64,000 nucleotides of DNA from Aquisphaera insulae (lineage in GTDB: Bacteria; Planctomycetota; Planctomycetia; Isosphaerales; Isosphaeraceae). Of the stretch, positions 8,611 through 16,895 are shown in pieces. The position numbers and the translations under genes were made by a program. The stretch spans positions 52,480-116,479 of the forward strand of contig NZ_JAALJH010000018.1 in assembly GCF_011064615.1 (NCBI RefSeq). Reading direction: 5' to 3'. The stretch's first letter is position 1. The number at the start of each line of letters is the position of its first letter. The notes beneath the pieces were generated by a model. It ran no database searches. It had not been told where the DNA came from and saw nothing but the letters and a program-made list of their open reading frames with translations.

Positions 8611-9111
8611 CTGTAGTCGTCGGGATCCTGGGCGCCGGCCCGGGAATCGACGCCCTCGATCGAGACGGCCAGCGCCTGGACCAGGGGCCATGACAGGCCG
8701 GCCTTGGTGAGGTCGACGGAGAGGATGCCGAGGAGGTAGTTGCCGGAGGGGAGGAGATCGACGATCGCGGCGTACTGCACCGCGCCCGAATTGGCCCGCG
8801 GCCGAAGTCGCTGATCAGGGCCCTATCGCCGCCGAACTGGGCGCTATCCAGGGCGAAGGAGAAGGCCGAGAAATCCGCTCCGCTCCCCGTCAGGGCGCCG
8901 CTGCTGGGCGTGACGTCCAGGCCGAAGAGCCGAGCTCGTAGCTCGACTCGGTGCCGGAGGGGGCGAAGTTCAGGTTGACGTCAAAGCTCAAGATGTCGCC
9001 GGAGACGCCCGCCGGACCGAGCGAGTAGACCGCCGTGATGTCCGCCATCGCGGGAGGGCTCGCCATCTGGACCCCGACTTACGCGGCCAGCCGCAGGGCC
9101 CGTGACAACAT
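8601..9111 (-). pseudogene. Decayed exported-protein gene, truncated by the IS66 remnant
   Basis: Reading the minus strand from ATG 9111 gives a signal-peptide-like start (MLSRALRLAA), then an in-frame TAA, then VGVQMASPPAMADITAVYSL, a plausible cleavage site and mature start. Coding sense continues through NLNFAPSGTESSYELG. It then shifts frame near 8921-8936 (LDVTPSSGALTGSGADFSAF ... ALISDFG) and again near 8795-8810 (ANSGAVQYAAIVDLLPSGNY ... DPDDYSTFT), ending at a TAG at 8598 where IS66 sequence begins. One nonsense codon, two frameshifts and a lost 3' end show the gene is dead. The style resembles short planctomycete PEP-CTERM/beta-sandwich secreted proteins; no sorting signal remains to prove this. 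Confidence 0.7.
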
Positions 9112-9353
9112 GCGAGTCTCCTCGTCCGTGGTTCGTGGATCGCGATTTGAACCATCCTTACGCCACGAGCCGAATGAGCTTCGCCCGGGGGCGAGGTCTC
9201 GTCACCATGCGCCGGGGCCGGTGCGTTGCCTCATCGTCGCGGGAACCATGGCACGGGACGCCTTGCGAATCCGTCAAACCATCCAGTTCGATTGATCTCG
9301 GCAACATCGGTTCCGAATCCGAGAGCGATCCACGTTCGGTTGATCGCGACGGT

Positions 9354-9373
9354 GCTCCCGCCCGGGCGGGAGC
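9354..9373 (-). terminator. Perfect 20-bp palindrome downstream of the 9401-9988 gene
   Basis: GCTCCCGCCCGGGCGGGAGC is a perfect palindrome placed 28 bp beyond the stop of the exported Gly/Pro/Tyr-rich protein. It can form a GC-rich hairpin and could end that transcript, but no U tract follows, so it may also be a protein-binding site. Confidence 0.35.
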
Positions 9374-9400
9374 CTTCAGGGCCGCGCCCGAGCGGGCGAG

Positions 9401-9988
9401 TTACCGGCCCGGGGGCGTCGTGCCCAGGCTCGTGGGGCCGCCGCCGGCTGCGGAGCTGAAGGGGGCGAAGGTCGACTCGGGATAGGGGAGGACGCCGTGG
9501 AAGCGGCCGTAGTCGGACTCGGGCGGGGCGCCGACGATCTGCACGACCGGGTTGTCGCCGGCCAGGGGGCCGGGTTCGCCGTAGAAGTTCGGGCAGGTCG
9601 GGGTCGGGCCGCCGGGGCCCATGAAGTGCGGGAACGGGTTGATCCCGCCGATCCGTCGCAGCCTCGGCGCGGGGTGCGGGTAGCCGGGGCCGCCGTAGAA
9701 CGGATAGCCTCCCTCGGCGCCCGTCCCCAGGGCCTGGCCGCCGTAGCCGTATCCGCGGTGCCAGTTCAGGCCGAAGCCCTGGAAGCCCGGATGAATGCCC
9801 GGCGGCCCGTAGCCGAGCGTCCCGGCGGCCGGCATGGTCGCTTCGCCATGATGGGCGTGCGGGAGCTTGCAGCCCCGGGCGCACCGCCGGACGTCGTCGG
9901 CGAGGGCTCGATTCGCGATCCCCGCGAAGCCGACCGCTCCGGCCAGCATCACCACCAGTCTCGTCGCGGTCCTGGCTCTCGACGGCAT
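9401..9988 (-). CDS. Exported Gly/Pro/Tyr-rich protein
   Basis: A 195-residue protein of unknown function. The start ATG 9988 follows AGGAGGAG at good spacing and opens with a standard signal peptide (ATRLVVMLAGAVGFAGIANR then ALA-DD cleavage). The mature part is low-complexity, rich in Gly, Pro, Tyr and His (YGPPGIHPGFQGFGLNWHRG and similar), with cysteines at CARGCKLPHAHH near the N-terminus and a serine/glycine tail. The CxxxCxxxHxHH patch could bind a metal, which is speculative. An in-frame start at 10045 would place extra charged residues before the signal peptide. It may be a cell-envelope component. The next gene upstream on the same strand, at 10055-10744, could share a transcript (66 bp gap). 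Confidence 0.7.
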   Translation of the reverse strand: MPSRARTATRLVVMLAGAVGFAGIANRALADDVRRCARGCKLPHAHHGEATMPAAGTLGYGPPGIHPGFQGFGLNWHRGYGYGGQALGTGAEGGYPFYGGPGYPHPAPRLRRIGGINPFPHFMGPGGPTPTCPNFYGEPGPLAGDNPVVQIVGAPPESDYGRFHGVLPYPESTFAPFSSAAGGGPTSLGTTPPGR

Positions 9989-10054
9989 GATCCTGCTCCT
10001 CCTGTGCTTTCCTGGAATCGGGGCGTCACGCGACGCGAGGCACACCGCGACCGG

Positions 10055-10744
10055 TCAGAAATACCCGCTGAAATCGATCCGGTTCGTCTTCGCGGAAACG
10101 AACTCGGCGACGTTCGTGACGGGCAGGCCGTACTTGTACCCCGCGCCTCCCTGCGAGCCGGGGCCGAAGGCGGTGATCCAGTCGAGCGTTCGGGCGAAGG
10201 TCGCCGGGTCGTACTTGACCCGCTGGAAGATCCCGGATGGGCCGGGGATCGCCACCGACCGCGCGCCGTCGAGGTTGAACAGGAAGCCGGATTTCACCTG
10301 CGAGGGGACCGGGTAGTACTTCTTCGTCAGGACGTAGAAGACGATCCACTCCCCCGGCTTCCACTGCTGATCGCCCGTCAGGATCGGCGTGGTGTAATTC
10401 TGCTGGGAGAGCCTCACCTCCAGGCCGTCCGCCGCGACGAACGTCCGGGCGGTGCCGTTGCGGACGACGACCGACAGCACGTTGTATGTCTGGCCGGGGA
10501 TCGGCTGGTCGCGCTGGACGATGACCTGGTGGAAGGGAGGTTTGACGACCGAGTTGAACCGGTCCGGGTTGGTGATCCGGTAGATCAGGTAGCCGTGGCT
10601 CGGCTTCACCGCGGACGGATGGGCCTGCCGTGACGTCTCGGCGGCGACTCGATGCCCGGCCGCGCTCGCGACCGTGCTCGGGAGCTGCTTCGCCTCGAGG
10701 CTCTCGAGGTTCGGGCGATACCTGGCGGAAGGACGGTCGGGCAC
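10055..10744 (-). CDS. Exported protein with planctomycete LExLExR-type N-terminus
   Basis: A 229-residue protein starting at GTG 10744, preceded by AGGAG about 10 bases upstream. Its N-terminus RPNLESLEAKQLPS is the LExLExRxLLS-like motif found at the start of many planctomycete exported or surface proteins, here with K in place of the usual R. The rest looks like one beta-rich domain (YLIYRITNPDRFNSVV, YNVLSVVVRNGTARTFVAAD, GEWIVFYVLTKKYYPV) without catalytic motifs I recognise. Function unknown; secretion is inferred from the motif. Confidence 0.75.
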   Translation of the reverse strand: MPDRPSARYRPNLESLEAKQLPSTVASAAGHRVAAETSRQAHPSAVKPSHGYLIYRITNPDRFNSVVKPPFHQVIVQRDQPIPGQTYNVLSVVVRNGTARTFVAADGLEVRLSQQNYTTPILTGDQQWKPGEWIVFYVLTKKYYPVPSQVKSGFLFNLDGARSVAIPGPSGIFQRVKYDPATFARTLDWITAFGPGSQGGAGYKYGLPVTNVAEFVSAKTNRIDFSGYF

Positions 10745-11013
10745 GAGACGTGGACTCCTTGACCTGGCCGTTGTCCGTTCGCAACGTCCCGGCTGACGGG
10801 CCGCGCCTGGCTCCTATATCGGCCTTCTTCATCCCGGTCGGTTGCGAGAATCGCAGGGGCTTCTGTGGGTTGTGTCGATTGTGCCGAAGGTGCCATGTCG
10901 GGCCGTCGTTTCATGGCGACCATCGCCGGGGGCTGCTAAGATCAGGGGCAAGACACCGGTTCGGTGCCCTGCCTCCTCGCGGCGCGTCCGCCCGCCTTCC
11001 CTCCGAGGAACGA

Positions 11014-13941
11014 ATGCACAAGCTCCTCCAGCCCGACCCGTTCCGGATCGCGCCCCGCGACCACGTCCCCGCTCGAGATCACGCCCCGGTCGAGGTCGCC
11101 GAGGGGACGCCCGCGTGGCTCCGCGAGGACATGGCCGCCATCGTGGGCAAGGATCGGGTCCTGTCGCGGACGATCGACCTGGTCATGTTCGCGTCGGACG
11201 CGAGCCCGTACCGGATGCTGCCGAAGGTCGTCGTCTTCCCCCGCGATACGGACGAGGTCGCGCGAATCTTCGAATACGCCCGGCGGAAGAGGCTGCCGGT
11301 GACGATCCGGTCCGCCGGGTCCAGCCTCAGCGGCCAGTCTCAGGGGGACGGCATCCTCATCGAGGCGAAACGACACTGGGCCGGCTGGAGCGTGGAGGAC
11401 GGCGGCAGGCGGATCCGCGTCCGGCCCGGGACGGTGATGTTCCGCGCCAACCTCGCGCTCGCTCCCTATGGCTACCGCCTGGGCCCGGACCCGGCCAGCG
11501 GCGCGGTGGCGACGATCGGCGGCGTGATCGCCAATAACTCCAGCGGCATGTGCTGCGGCACGGCCCAGAACTCGTACCGGACCATCCGCTCGCTGTCGTT
11601 CCTGCTGGCGAACGGCCGCCGGATCGACACCGCCGCGTCGGACGCCGAGGCCGCGTTCGCCGCCGCCGCACCGGAGCTGGCGAAGGGGCTGATGGAGATC
11701 AAGCGGGAGATCGAGGCCGACGCCGAGCTGACGGAGCGGATGCGGAAGAAGTACCGCATCAAGAACACGACCGGCTATCACATGGAAGCCTTCCTGGACG
11801 GGTCGACCCCGCTGGATATCTTCCGCCGCGTGCTCGTGGGTTCCGAGGGGACGCTTGCGTTCCTGGCCGAGGCGGTTTTCGACACCGTTCCCGACGACAA
11901 GTATCGCCTGACCTCGATGCTGATCCTGCCGGACATGTACGCGGCGGCGGCGGCCGTCGGGCCATTCGTCGAGCGGGGAGCGGCCGCGGTGGAGATGTCC
12001 GACCGGGCCTCAATCCGGGCGGTCCAGGGCCGGCCCGGCGTGCCGGAGCGGTGGCGGGCCCTGCCGCCGAAGGCCACCGCCCTGCTGGTCGAGTTCCGCG
12101 AGCCGTCGCCGGAGCGGCGGGCCGAGGTCGAGCAACTCGCCGGGAAGGTCCTCGCCGGGATCCCGCTCCTGGAGCCGGCCGAGTTCACGAAGGATCCGGC
12201 AGTCGCCGCGCTAATGTGGAACGTCCGCAACGGGCTCCTGGCCTCGGTGGGCGGTGCCCGCCCCAGCGGGACGTCGGTCATCCTCGAGGACGTCTGCTTC
12301 CCGAAGGATCGGCTCGCCGACGGCACGATCGACCTCCAGGCCACGTTCGGACGCCATGGTTACGACGGCGTGGTCTTCGGGCATGCCTCGGCGGGGAATC
12401 TCCACTTCCTGATCACGCCCTCGCTCAACGAACAGGCCGAGATCGCCCGCTTCGACGGCTTCATGCGCGACATCGTGGAGCTCGTCGTCGGCAAGTACGA
12501 CGGCTCGCTCAAGGCCGAGCACGGCACCGGCCGGAACGTCGCCCCGTTCGTCGAGCGCGAGTGGGGGCCCAAGCTCACGGGCCTGATGTGGAAGCTCAAA
12601 CGGCTGGCGGATCCCGAGGGGATCCTCAATCCGGGGGTGGTCCTCTCGAACGATCCGCAGTCGCACCTGGCCAACCTGCACACGATCCCGACCGTGGAGC
12701 ACGAGGTCGATCGCTGCATCGAGTGCGGCTATTGCGAGCCGGTCTGCCCGAGCCGCAACCTGAGCACGACGCCCCGGCAGCGGATCGTCCTCCGCCGCGA
12801 GATGATGCGGCAGCCGGCCGGTTCCGAGGTCACCGCCGCGATCCTCCGCGACTACGAGTACCAGGCCATCGAGACCTGCGCCGGCGACGGGACGTGCGCG
12901 CTCGCCTGCCCGGTCGGGATCAACACCGGCAACCTGATGAAGCAGTTCCGCCACGAGGAGCACACGCGCGGGCAGGAACGCGTGGCCGAGGGCGTGGCCA
13001 GGCACTGGGGTTCGATCGAGAAGGCGGGCCGCGCGGCCCTCACGCTGAATCACGCCGCGCAGGCATGGATCGGGGGCATCCCGGCGCAGGGGCTGACCTC
13101 GGCCGCGCGGATGGTCGTCAGCAAGGACCTCATACCCGGGTGGCTGCCCAACATCCCCGGGGCTTCGAAGGCGAAGCTCCCCGCCACGGCCCGCGACGGC
13201 GCGGCGGCGGTCTATTTCTGCGCCTGCGTCAACCGGATGTTCGGCAACTCCGACGGCTCGTCCGCCCTGCCCGGCCTGGCCGAGGTGATGGTCGCCGTCT
13301 CCGCGCGGGCCGGCCTGCCGCTCTGGATCCCGGGCGACATCGCCGGGACCTGCTGCGCGACGGTCTGGCACTCGAAGGGTTACGAGGACGGCAACACCTA
13401 CATGGCCAACCACCTCGTCGAGCGGATGTGGGCCTGGAGCGACTCCGGCCGCCTGCCGGTCGTCTGCGATGCCAGCTCGTGCTCGTTCGGCATCAAGACC
13501 GAGGTGCTCTCCTACCTCACGCCGGAGAACCGCGAGCGGCACCAGAAGCTGACCCTGCTGGACTCGATCGTCTGGGCGAACGATCATCTGCTGCCGCGGC
13601 TGAAGGTCCGGCGCCGGGTCGGCTCGGCGGCGCTGCACCCGGTCTGCTCGACCCACCACATGGGGATCGTCAAGAAGCTCCAGGAGCTGGCCGGGTCCCT
13701 TGCCGAGGAGGTCGTGACTCCGATCCACGCCACCTGCTGCGGGTTCGCCGGCGACCGCGGCTTCCTCCACCCCGAGCTGACCCATGCGGCGACGGCCGAG
13801 CAGGCGGCCGAGCTCTCCGGCCGCGAATTCGACCGCTACGTCTCGAGCAACCGGACCTGCGAGATCGGCATGAACCTGGCAACCGGCAAGGACTATCGCA
13901 GCGTCATCTTCCTGCTGGATGAGCTGACGCGCGAGCCGTGA
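11014..13941 (+). CDS. FAD-linked oxidase with 4Fe-4S and CCG domains (D-2-hydroxyacid dehydrogenase type)
   Basis: A 975-residue fusion flavoprotein. Residues about 60-300 form the FAD-binding PCMH fold (VTIRSAGSSLSGQSQGDGI, GATIGGVIANNSSG). The FAD-oxidase C-terminal domain follows, with GHASAGNLHFL and KAEHGTGRNVAPFVE. A ferredoxin pair lies near 567-640 (CIECGYCEPVCPSRN and CAGDGTCALACPVGIN). The C-terminal third holds the CCG/heterodisulfide-reductase-type repeats (GTCCATVWHSKG, HPVCSTHH, ATCCGFAGDRG). Proteins of this build oxidise D-lactate, D-2-hydroxyglutarate or glycolate and pass electrons to quinones or cytochromes; the substrate cannot be told here. The start ATG 11014 follows GAGGA and precedes the first conserved residues. 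Monocistronic by position. Confidence 0.9.
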   Translation: MHKLLQPDPFRIAPRDHVPARDHAPVEVAEGTPAWLREDMAAIVGKDRVLSRTIDLVMFASDASPYRMLPKVVVFPRDTDEVARIFEYARRKRLPVTIRSAGSSLSGQSQGDGILIEAKRHWAGWSVEDGGRRIRVRPGTVMFRANLALAPYGYRLGPDPASGAVATIGGVIANNSSGMCCGTAQNSYRTIRSLSFLLANGRRIDTAASDAEAAFAAAAPELAKGLMEIKREIEADAELTERMRKKYRIKNTTGYHMEAFLDGSTPLDIFRRVLVGSEGTLAFLAEAVFDTVPDDKYRLTSMLILPDMYAAAAAVGPFVERGAAAVEMSDRASIRAVQGRPGVPERWRALPPKATALLVEFREPSPERRAEVEQLAGKVLAGIPLLEPAEFTKDPAVAALMWNVRNGLLASVGGARPSGTSVILEDVCFPKDRLADGTIDLQATFGRHGYDGVVFGHASAGNLHFLITPSLNEQAEIARFDGFMRDIVELVVGKYDGSLKAEHGTGRNVAPFVEREWGPKLTGLMWKLKRLADPEGILNPGVVLSNDPQSHLANLHTIPTVEHEVDRCIECGYCEPVCPSRNLSTTPRQRIVLRREMMRQPAGSEVTAAILRDYEYQAIETCAGDGTCALACPVGINTGNLMKQFRHEEHTRGQERVAEGVARHWGSIEKAGRAALTLNHAAQAWIGGIPAQGLTSAARMVVSKDLIPGWLPNIPGASKAKLPATARDGAAAVYFCACVNRMFGNSDGSSALPGLAEVMVAVSARAGLPLWIPGDIAGTCCATVWHSKGYEDGNTYMANHLVERMWAWSDSGRLPVVCDASSCSFGIKTEVLSYLTPENRERHQKLTLLDSIVWANDHLLPRLKVRRRVGSAALHPVCSTHHMGIVKKLQELAGSLAEEVVTPIHATCCGFAGDRGFLHPELTHAATAEQAAELSGREFDRYVSSNRTCEIGMNLATGKDYRSVIFLLDELTREP

Positions 13942-14160
13942 CCTGGCCGAGGGGGCAGATGATGGCATCGCGCCCGCCGGGGAGTTAGGATGACCTCATC
14001 GCCCGCCCCTCAAGGTTGCGGACGACCTGCCTTCCCCCGCCTCGTGCGACGTGGCCGTGCGGGCCCCCGCCCCCGGCTCACGCCCTGGACTGCGCCAGAG
14101 AGAAGCTCCGGACGACGACGGCCGGCCCCCGGACGCAGTGATCCATCCAGGAGAGATGCG

Positions 14161-16821
14161 ATGAACATCCGAAAGACGTTTGCCGTACGGGCCTGCACGC
14201 GCGTCGCGGCCGTGCTCGTCGGGCTTGCGGTGCTGGCCGTTGCCGCGCCGGTCCGGGCCGGGGACGGCCCCGCGGCGCCCAAGCCGCCGAGGAAACTGAC
14301 GGTCTACATCGTCCCCCACTCCCACACCGACATCGGCTACACGGAGATCCAGACCCAGATCGAGAAGAAGCAGGTCGACAACCTGCTCCAGGGCATCGCG
14401 CTGGCGAAGCGGACCGCCGGCAATCCGGAGGGCGCCCGGTTCGTCTGGAACGTGGAGGTCCTGTGGGCGGCCGATCTCTTCCTTCATCGTCTGGGCGACG
14501 CCCAGAAGGCGGAATTCATCGACGCCGTCAAGCAGGGCCACGTCGCCCTCCACGGCATGTACCTCAACGAGCTGACGGGCCTCTGCCGGACCGAGGAGCT
14601 GCTGCGCCTCTTCCGCGAGGGCACGAAGATCGCGGACCTGACCGGCGTGCCGATCGAGGCGGCCATGACCAGCGACGTCCCCGGCCACACCTGGGGCACG
14701 GTCACGGCGCTCAACCAGGCCGGGATCAGGTACTTCTCGCCCGGGACGAATTACATCGACCGGGTGGGCGGCGTCCTGGCGAAATGGGAGAACAGGCCGT
14801 TCTACTGGGCCTCGCCCTCGGGCAAGGAGAAGGTCCTGGTCTGGCTCTCCACCAAGGGCTATGCGCTCTCGCACCTCATCCACGAGCTCACGCCCAAGTA
14901 CATCAACGACTACGTCGCGGAGCTGGACAAGATCAATTACCCCTACGACATCGCCTACCTCCGATGGTCGGGACACGGCGACAACGCGGCTCCGGATCCG
15001 GGCCTCTGCGAATCGGTCAAGAAGTGGAACGCCGAGCACGAATGGCCCAAGCTGAAGATCTCCTCGACGACCGAGGCATTCCGCGCCCTCGAGACCTGCT
15101 ACGCCGACAAGATCCCGGTCGTCCGCGGCGACTGGACGCCTTACTGGGAAGACGGCGCGGGGTCGACGGCCCTGGAGACGAGCCTCAACCGCTGGAACGC
15201 CGACCGGCTCACGCAGGCCGAGGCGCTCTGGAGCATGATCGATCCGGCCGGCTTCCCGGCGCGGGCCTTCGACGCGACCTGGAAGAATGTCCTGCTCTAC
15301 TCGGAACACACCTGGGGGGCCCACTGCAGCATCACCGAGCCCTCGATCCCGCTGACCCAGGACCAGTGGCGGATGAAGTCCTCGTATGCGGTCGGCGCCG
15401 ACGTCCGGTCCCGCCAGCTCGTGGACCAGGTCCTCGCCCGGCGGTCCCGCCCCGGCAACGATGAGGCGGCGTTGAGCAACGACGTGGACGTCTACAACTC
15501 GTCGTCCTGGCCGCGAACCGACCTCGTCCTCGTGCCCAAGGTCCTGTCCACGGTCGCCAGCCAGATGGACAGGGTCCTCGACGACCAGGGCCGGCCGGTC
15601 CCCTCGCAGCGGCTCTCCGGCGGCGACCTCGTGTTCGTCGCCACCGACGTCCCGCCGTTCAGCGGCCGTCGGTACACGGTCGCGGCCGGTCCCGCCACGC
15701 CGCTACCCGCGGGGGCGGTCGCGGCCTCGGCGAAGGACGGCACGCTCGACAACGGCCTGATCCAGGCGAAGATCGACCCGCGCACCGGCGGCGTCGCGGA
15801 GCTGCACGCGAAGGGCATCGACGGCAACCTCGTCGATCCCTCGTCGGGACATCAGCTCAACGAATACCTGTACCTGATCGGCGATGACCTGAAGGGCGTC
15901 AAGACGTCCGGGGCGCCGACGATCAAGGTCGTGGACAACGGACCGATCGTCGCCACGATCGTCGTCGAATCCCCCGCGCCGGGTTGCCATTCGCTCCGCC
16001 GCGAGGTCCGGGTGATCGCCGGTCTCGATCGCGTGGAGCTGTCCAACACCGTGGACAAGAAGCGGCTCGAGGCCGCCAGCTACATGGCGAAGGAAGGCAA
16101 GGAGAGCGTCAACTTCGCCTTCCCGCTCAACGTCCCGGGGGGCAAGATGCTCCTCGACCTGCCCATCGGCGTGATTCGGCCCGAGGTGGATCAGATCCCG
16201 AGCGCCTGCAAGAACGACATCCCGATCGGTCGCTGGGCCGATGTGTCGAGCCCGGCCGCCGGCGTGACCTGGGTGACGCTCGACGCGCCGCTCGTGGAGC
16301 TCGGCGAGCTGTCGGGGCGACTGCTCGGATCCATCCAGACGCAGGAGCCGTGGCGAAAGACGATCGAGCCGACCCAGCAGATCTATTCGTGGGTGATGAA
16401 CAATCACTGGCACACGAACTACCGCGCCTACCAGGAAGGCCCGGTGATCTTCCGCTACGCCCTCAGGCCGCACGGTGCGCTCGACCTGGCCACGGCCTCG
16501 CGGTTCGCGACCGGCCTGAGCCAGCCCCTGGTGGCGACCCTGGCCCGCGGGCCGAAGCCGTCCGGCACCCCGCTCGTCCGGGTGACCGGCGAGGGCGTGA
16601 ACGTCGTCTCCCTCAAGCCCAGCGACGACGGCAAGGCCTGGATCGTCCGCCTCTACGGCGCCTCCGGCGAGGACCGCACCGTCGACCTGAAATGGTCCGA
16701 CGGGGTTTCGAAGAAGACCTCGCTGAGCAACACCAGCGAGAAGCCCCTGTCCGACCTGGACGGCCCGATCACCGTGCCGGGCTGGGACATCGTCACGGTC
16801 CGGGTGGAGCGGGCGAGTTGA
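14161..16821 (+). CDS. Secreted GH38 family alpha-mannosidase-like glycoside hydrolase
   Basis: An 886-residue enzyme. The start ATG 14161 has AGGAGAG upstream and begins a Sec signal peptide (TRVAAVLVGLAVLAVAAPVR, cleavage after RAG/A). The GH38 catalytic domain opens with VPHSHTDIGYTE (about 52-63), whose His and Asp bind the catalytic zinc. The presumed nucleophile aspartate lies in AAMTSDVPGHTWG (about 167-178), and further metal/substrate residues follow in LRWSGHGDN and SEHTWGAHCS. The C-terminal half is the beta-sandwich of GH38 enzymes. Family members cleave alpha-mannosides; some planctomycete members have other specificities, so the substrate is tentative. It converges with the GH27 gene on one hairpin. 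Confidence 0.88.
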   Translation: MNIRKTFAVRACTRVAAVLVGLAVLAVAAPVRAGDGPAAPKPPRKLTVYIVPHSHTDIGYTEIQTQIEKKQVDNLLQGIALAKRTAGNPEGARFVWNVEVLWAADLFLHRLGDAQKAEFIDAVKQGHVALHGMYLNELTGLCRTEELLRLFREGTKIADLTGVPIEAAMTSDVPGHTWGTVTALNQAGIRYFSPGTNYIDRVGGVLAKWENRPFYWASPSGKEKVLVWLSTKGYALSHLIHELTPKYINDYVAELDKINYPYDIAYLRWSGHGDNAAPDPGLCESVKKWNAEHEWPKLKISSTTEAFRALETCYADKIPVVRGDWTPYWEDGAGSTALETSLNRWNADRLTQAEALWSMIDPAGFPARAFDATWKNVLLYSEHTWGAHCSITEPSIPLTQDQWRMKSSYAVGADVRSRQLVDQVLARRSRPGNDEAALSNDVDVYNSSSWPRTDLVLVPKVLSTVASQMDRVLDDQGRPVPSQRLSGGDLVFVATDVPPFSGRRYTVAAGPATPLPAGAVAASAKDGTLDNGLIQAKIDPRTGGVAELHAKGIDGNLVDPSSGHQLNEYLYLIGDDLKGVKTSGAPTIKVVDNGPIVATIVVESPAPGCHSLRREVRVIAGLDRVELSNTVDKKRLEAASYMAKEGKESVNFAFPLNVPGGKMLLDLPIGVIRPEVDQIPSACKNDIPIGRWADVSSPAAGVTWVTLDAPLVELGELSGRLLGSIQTQEPWRKTIEPTQQIYSWVMNNHWHTNYRAYQEGPVIFRYALRPHGALDLATASRFATGLSQPLVATLARGPKPSGTPLVRVTGEGVNVVSLKPSDDGKAWIVRLYGASGEDRTVDLKWSDGVSKKTSLSNTSEKPLSDLDGPITVPGWDIVTVRVERAS

Positions 16822-16839
16822 GCCGAGATGAAAGATGAT

Positions 16840-16870
16840 GGGCCGCGCCGGTTACTGACCGGCGCGGCCC
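16840..16870. terminator. Hairpin shared by converging GH38 and GH27 genes
   Basis: A perfect 13-bp GC-rich stem (GGGCCGCGCCGGT at 16840-16852 with its complement at 16858-16870) and 5-base loop, midway between the stop codons at 16821 and 16896. The symmetry suits termination from both sides; there is no U tract. Confidence 0.6.
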
Positions 16871-16895
16871 GGTCCGTATCTCGTGCTCTCCTTCG

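Noticed and set aside
12211..13968. A 585-codon minus-strand frame opposite the FAD/Fe-S oxidase
   Set aside because: Shadow; the plus strand has ferredoxin and CCG motifs in frame.
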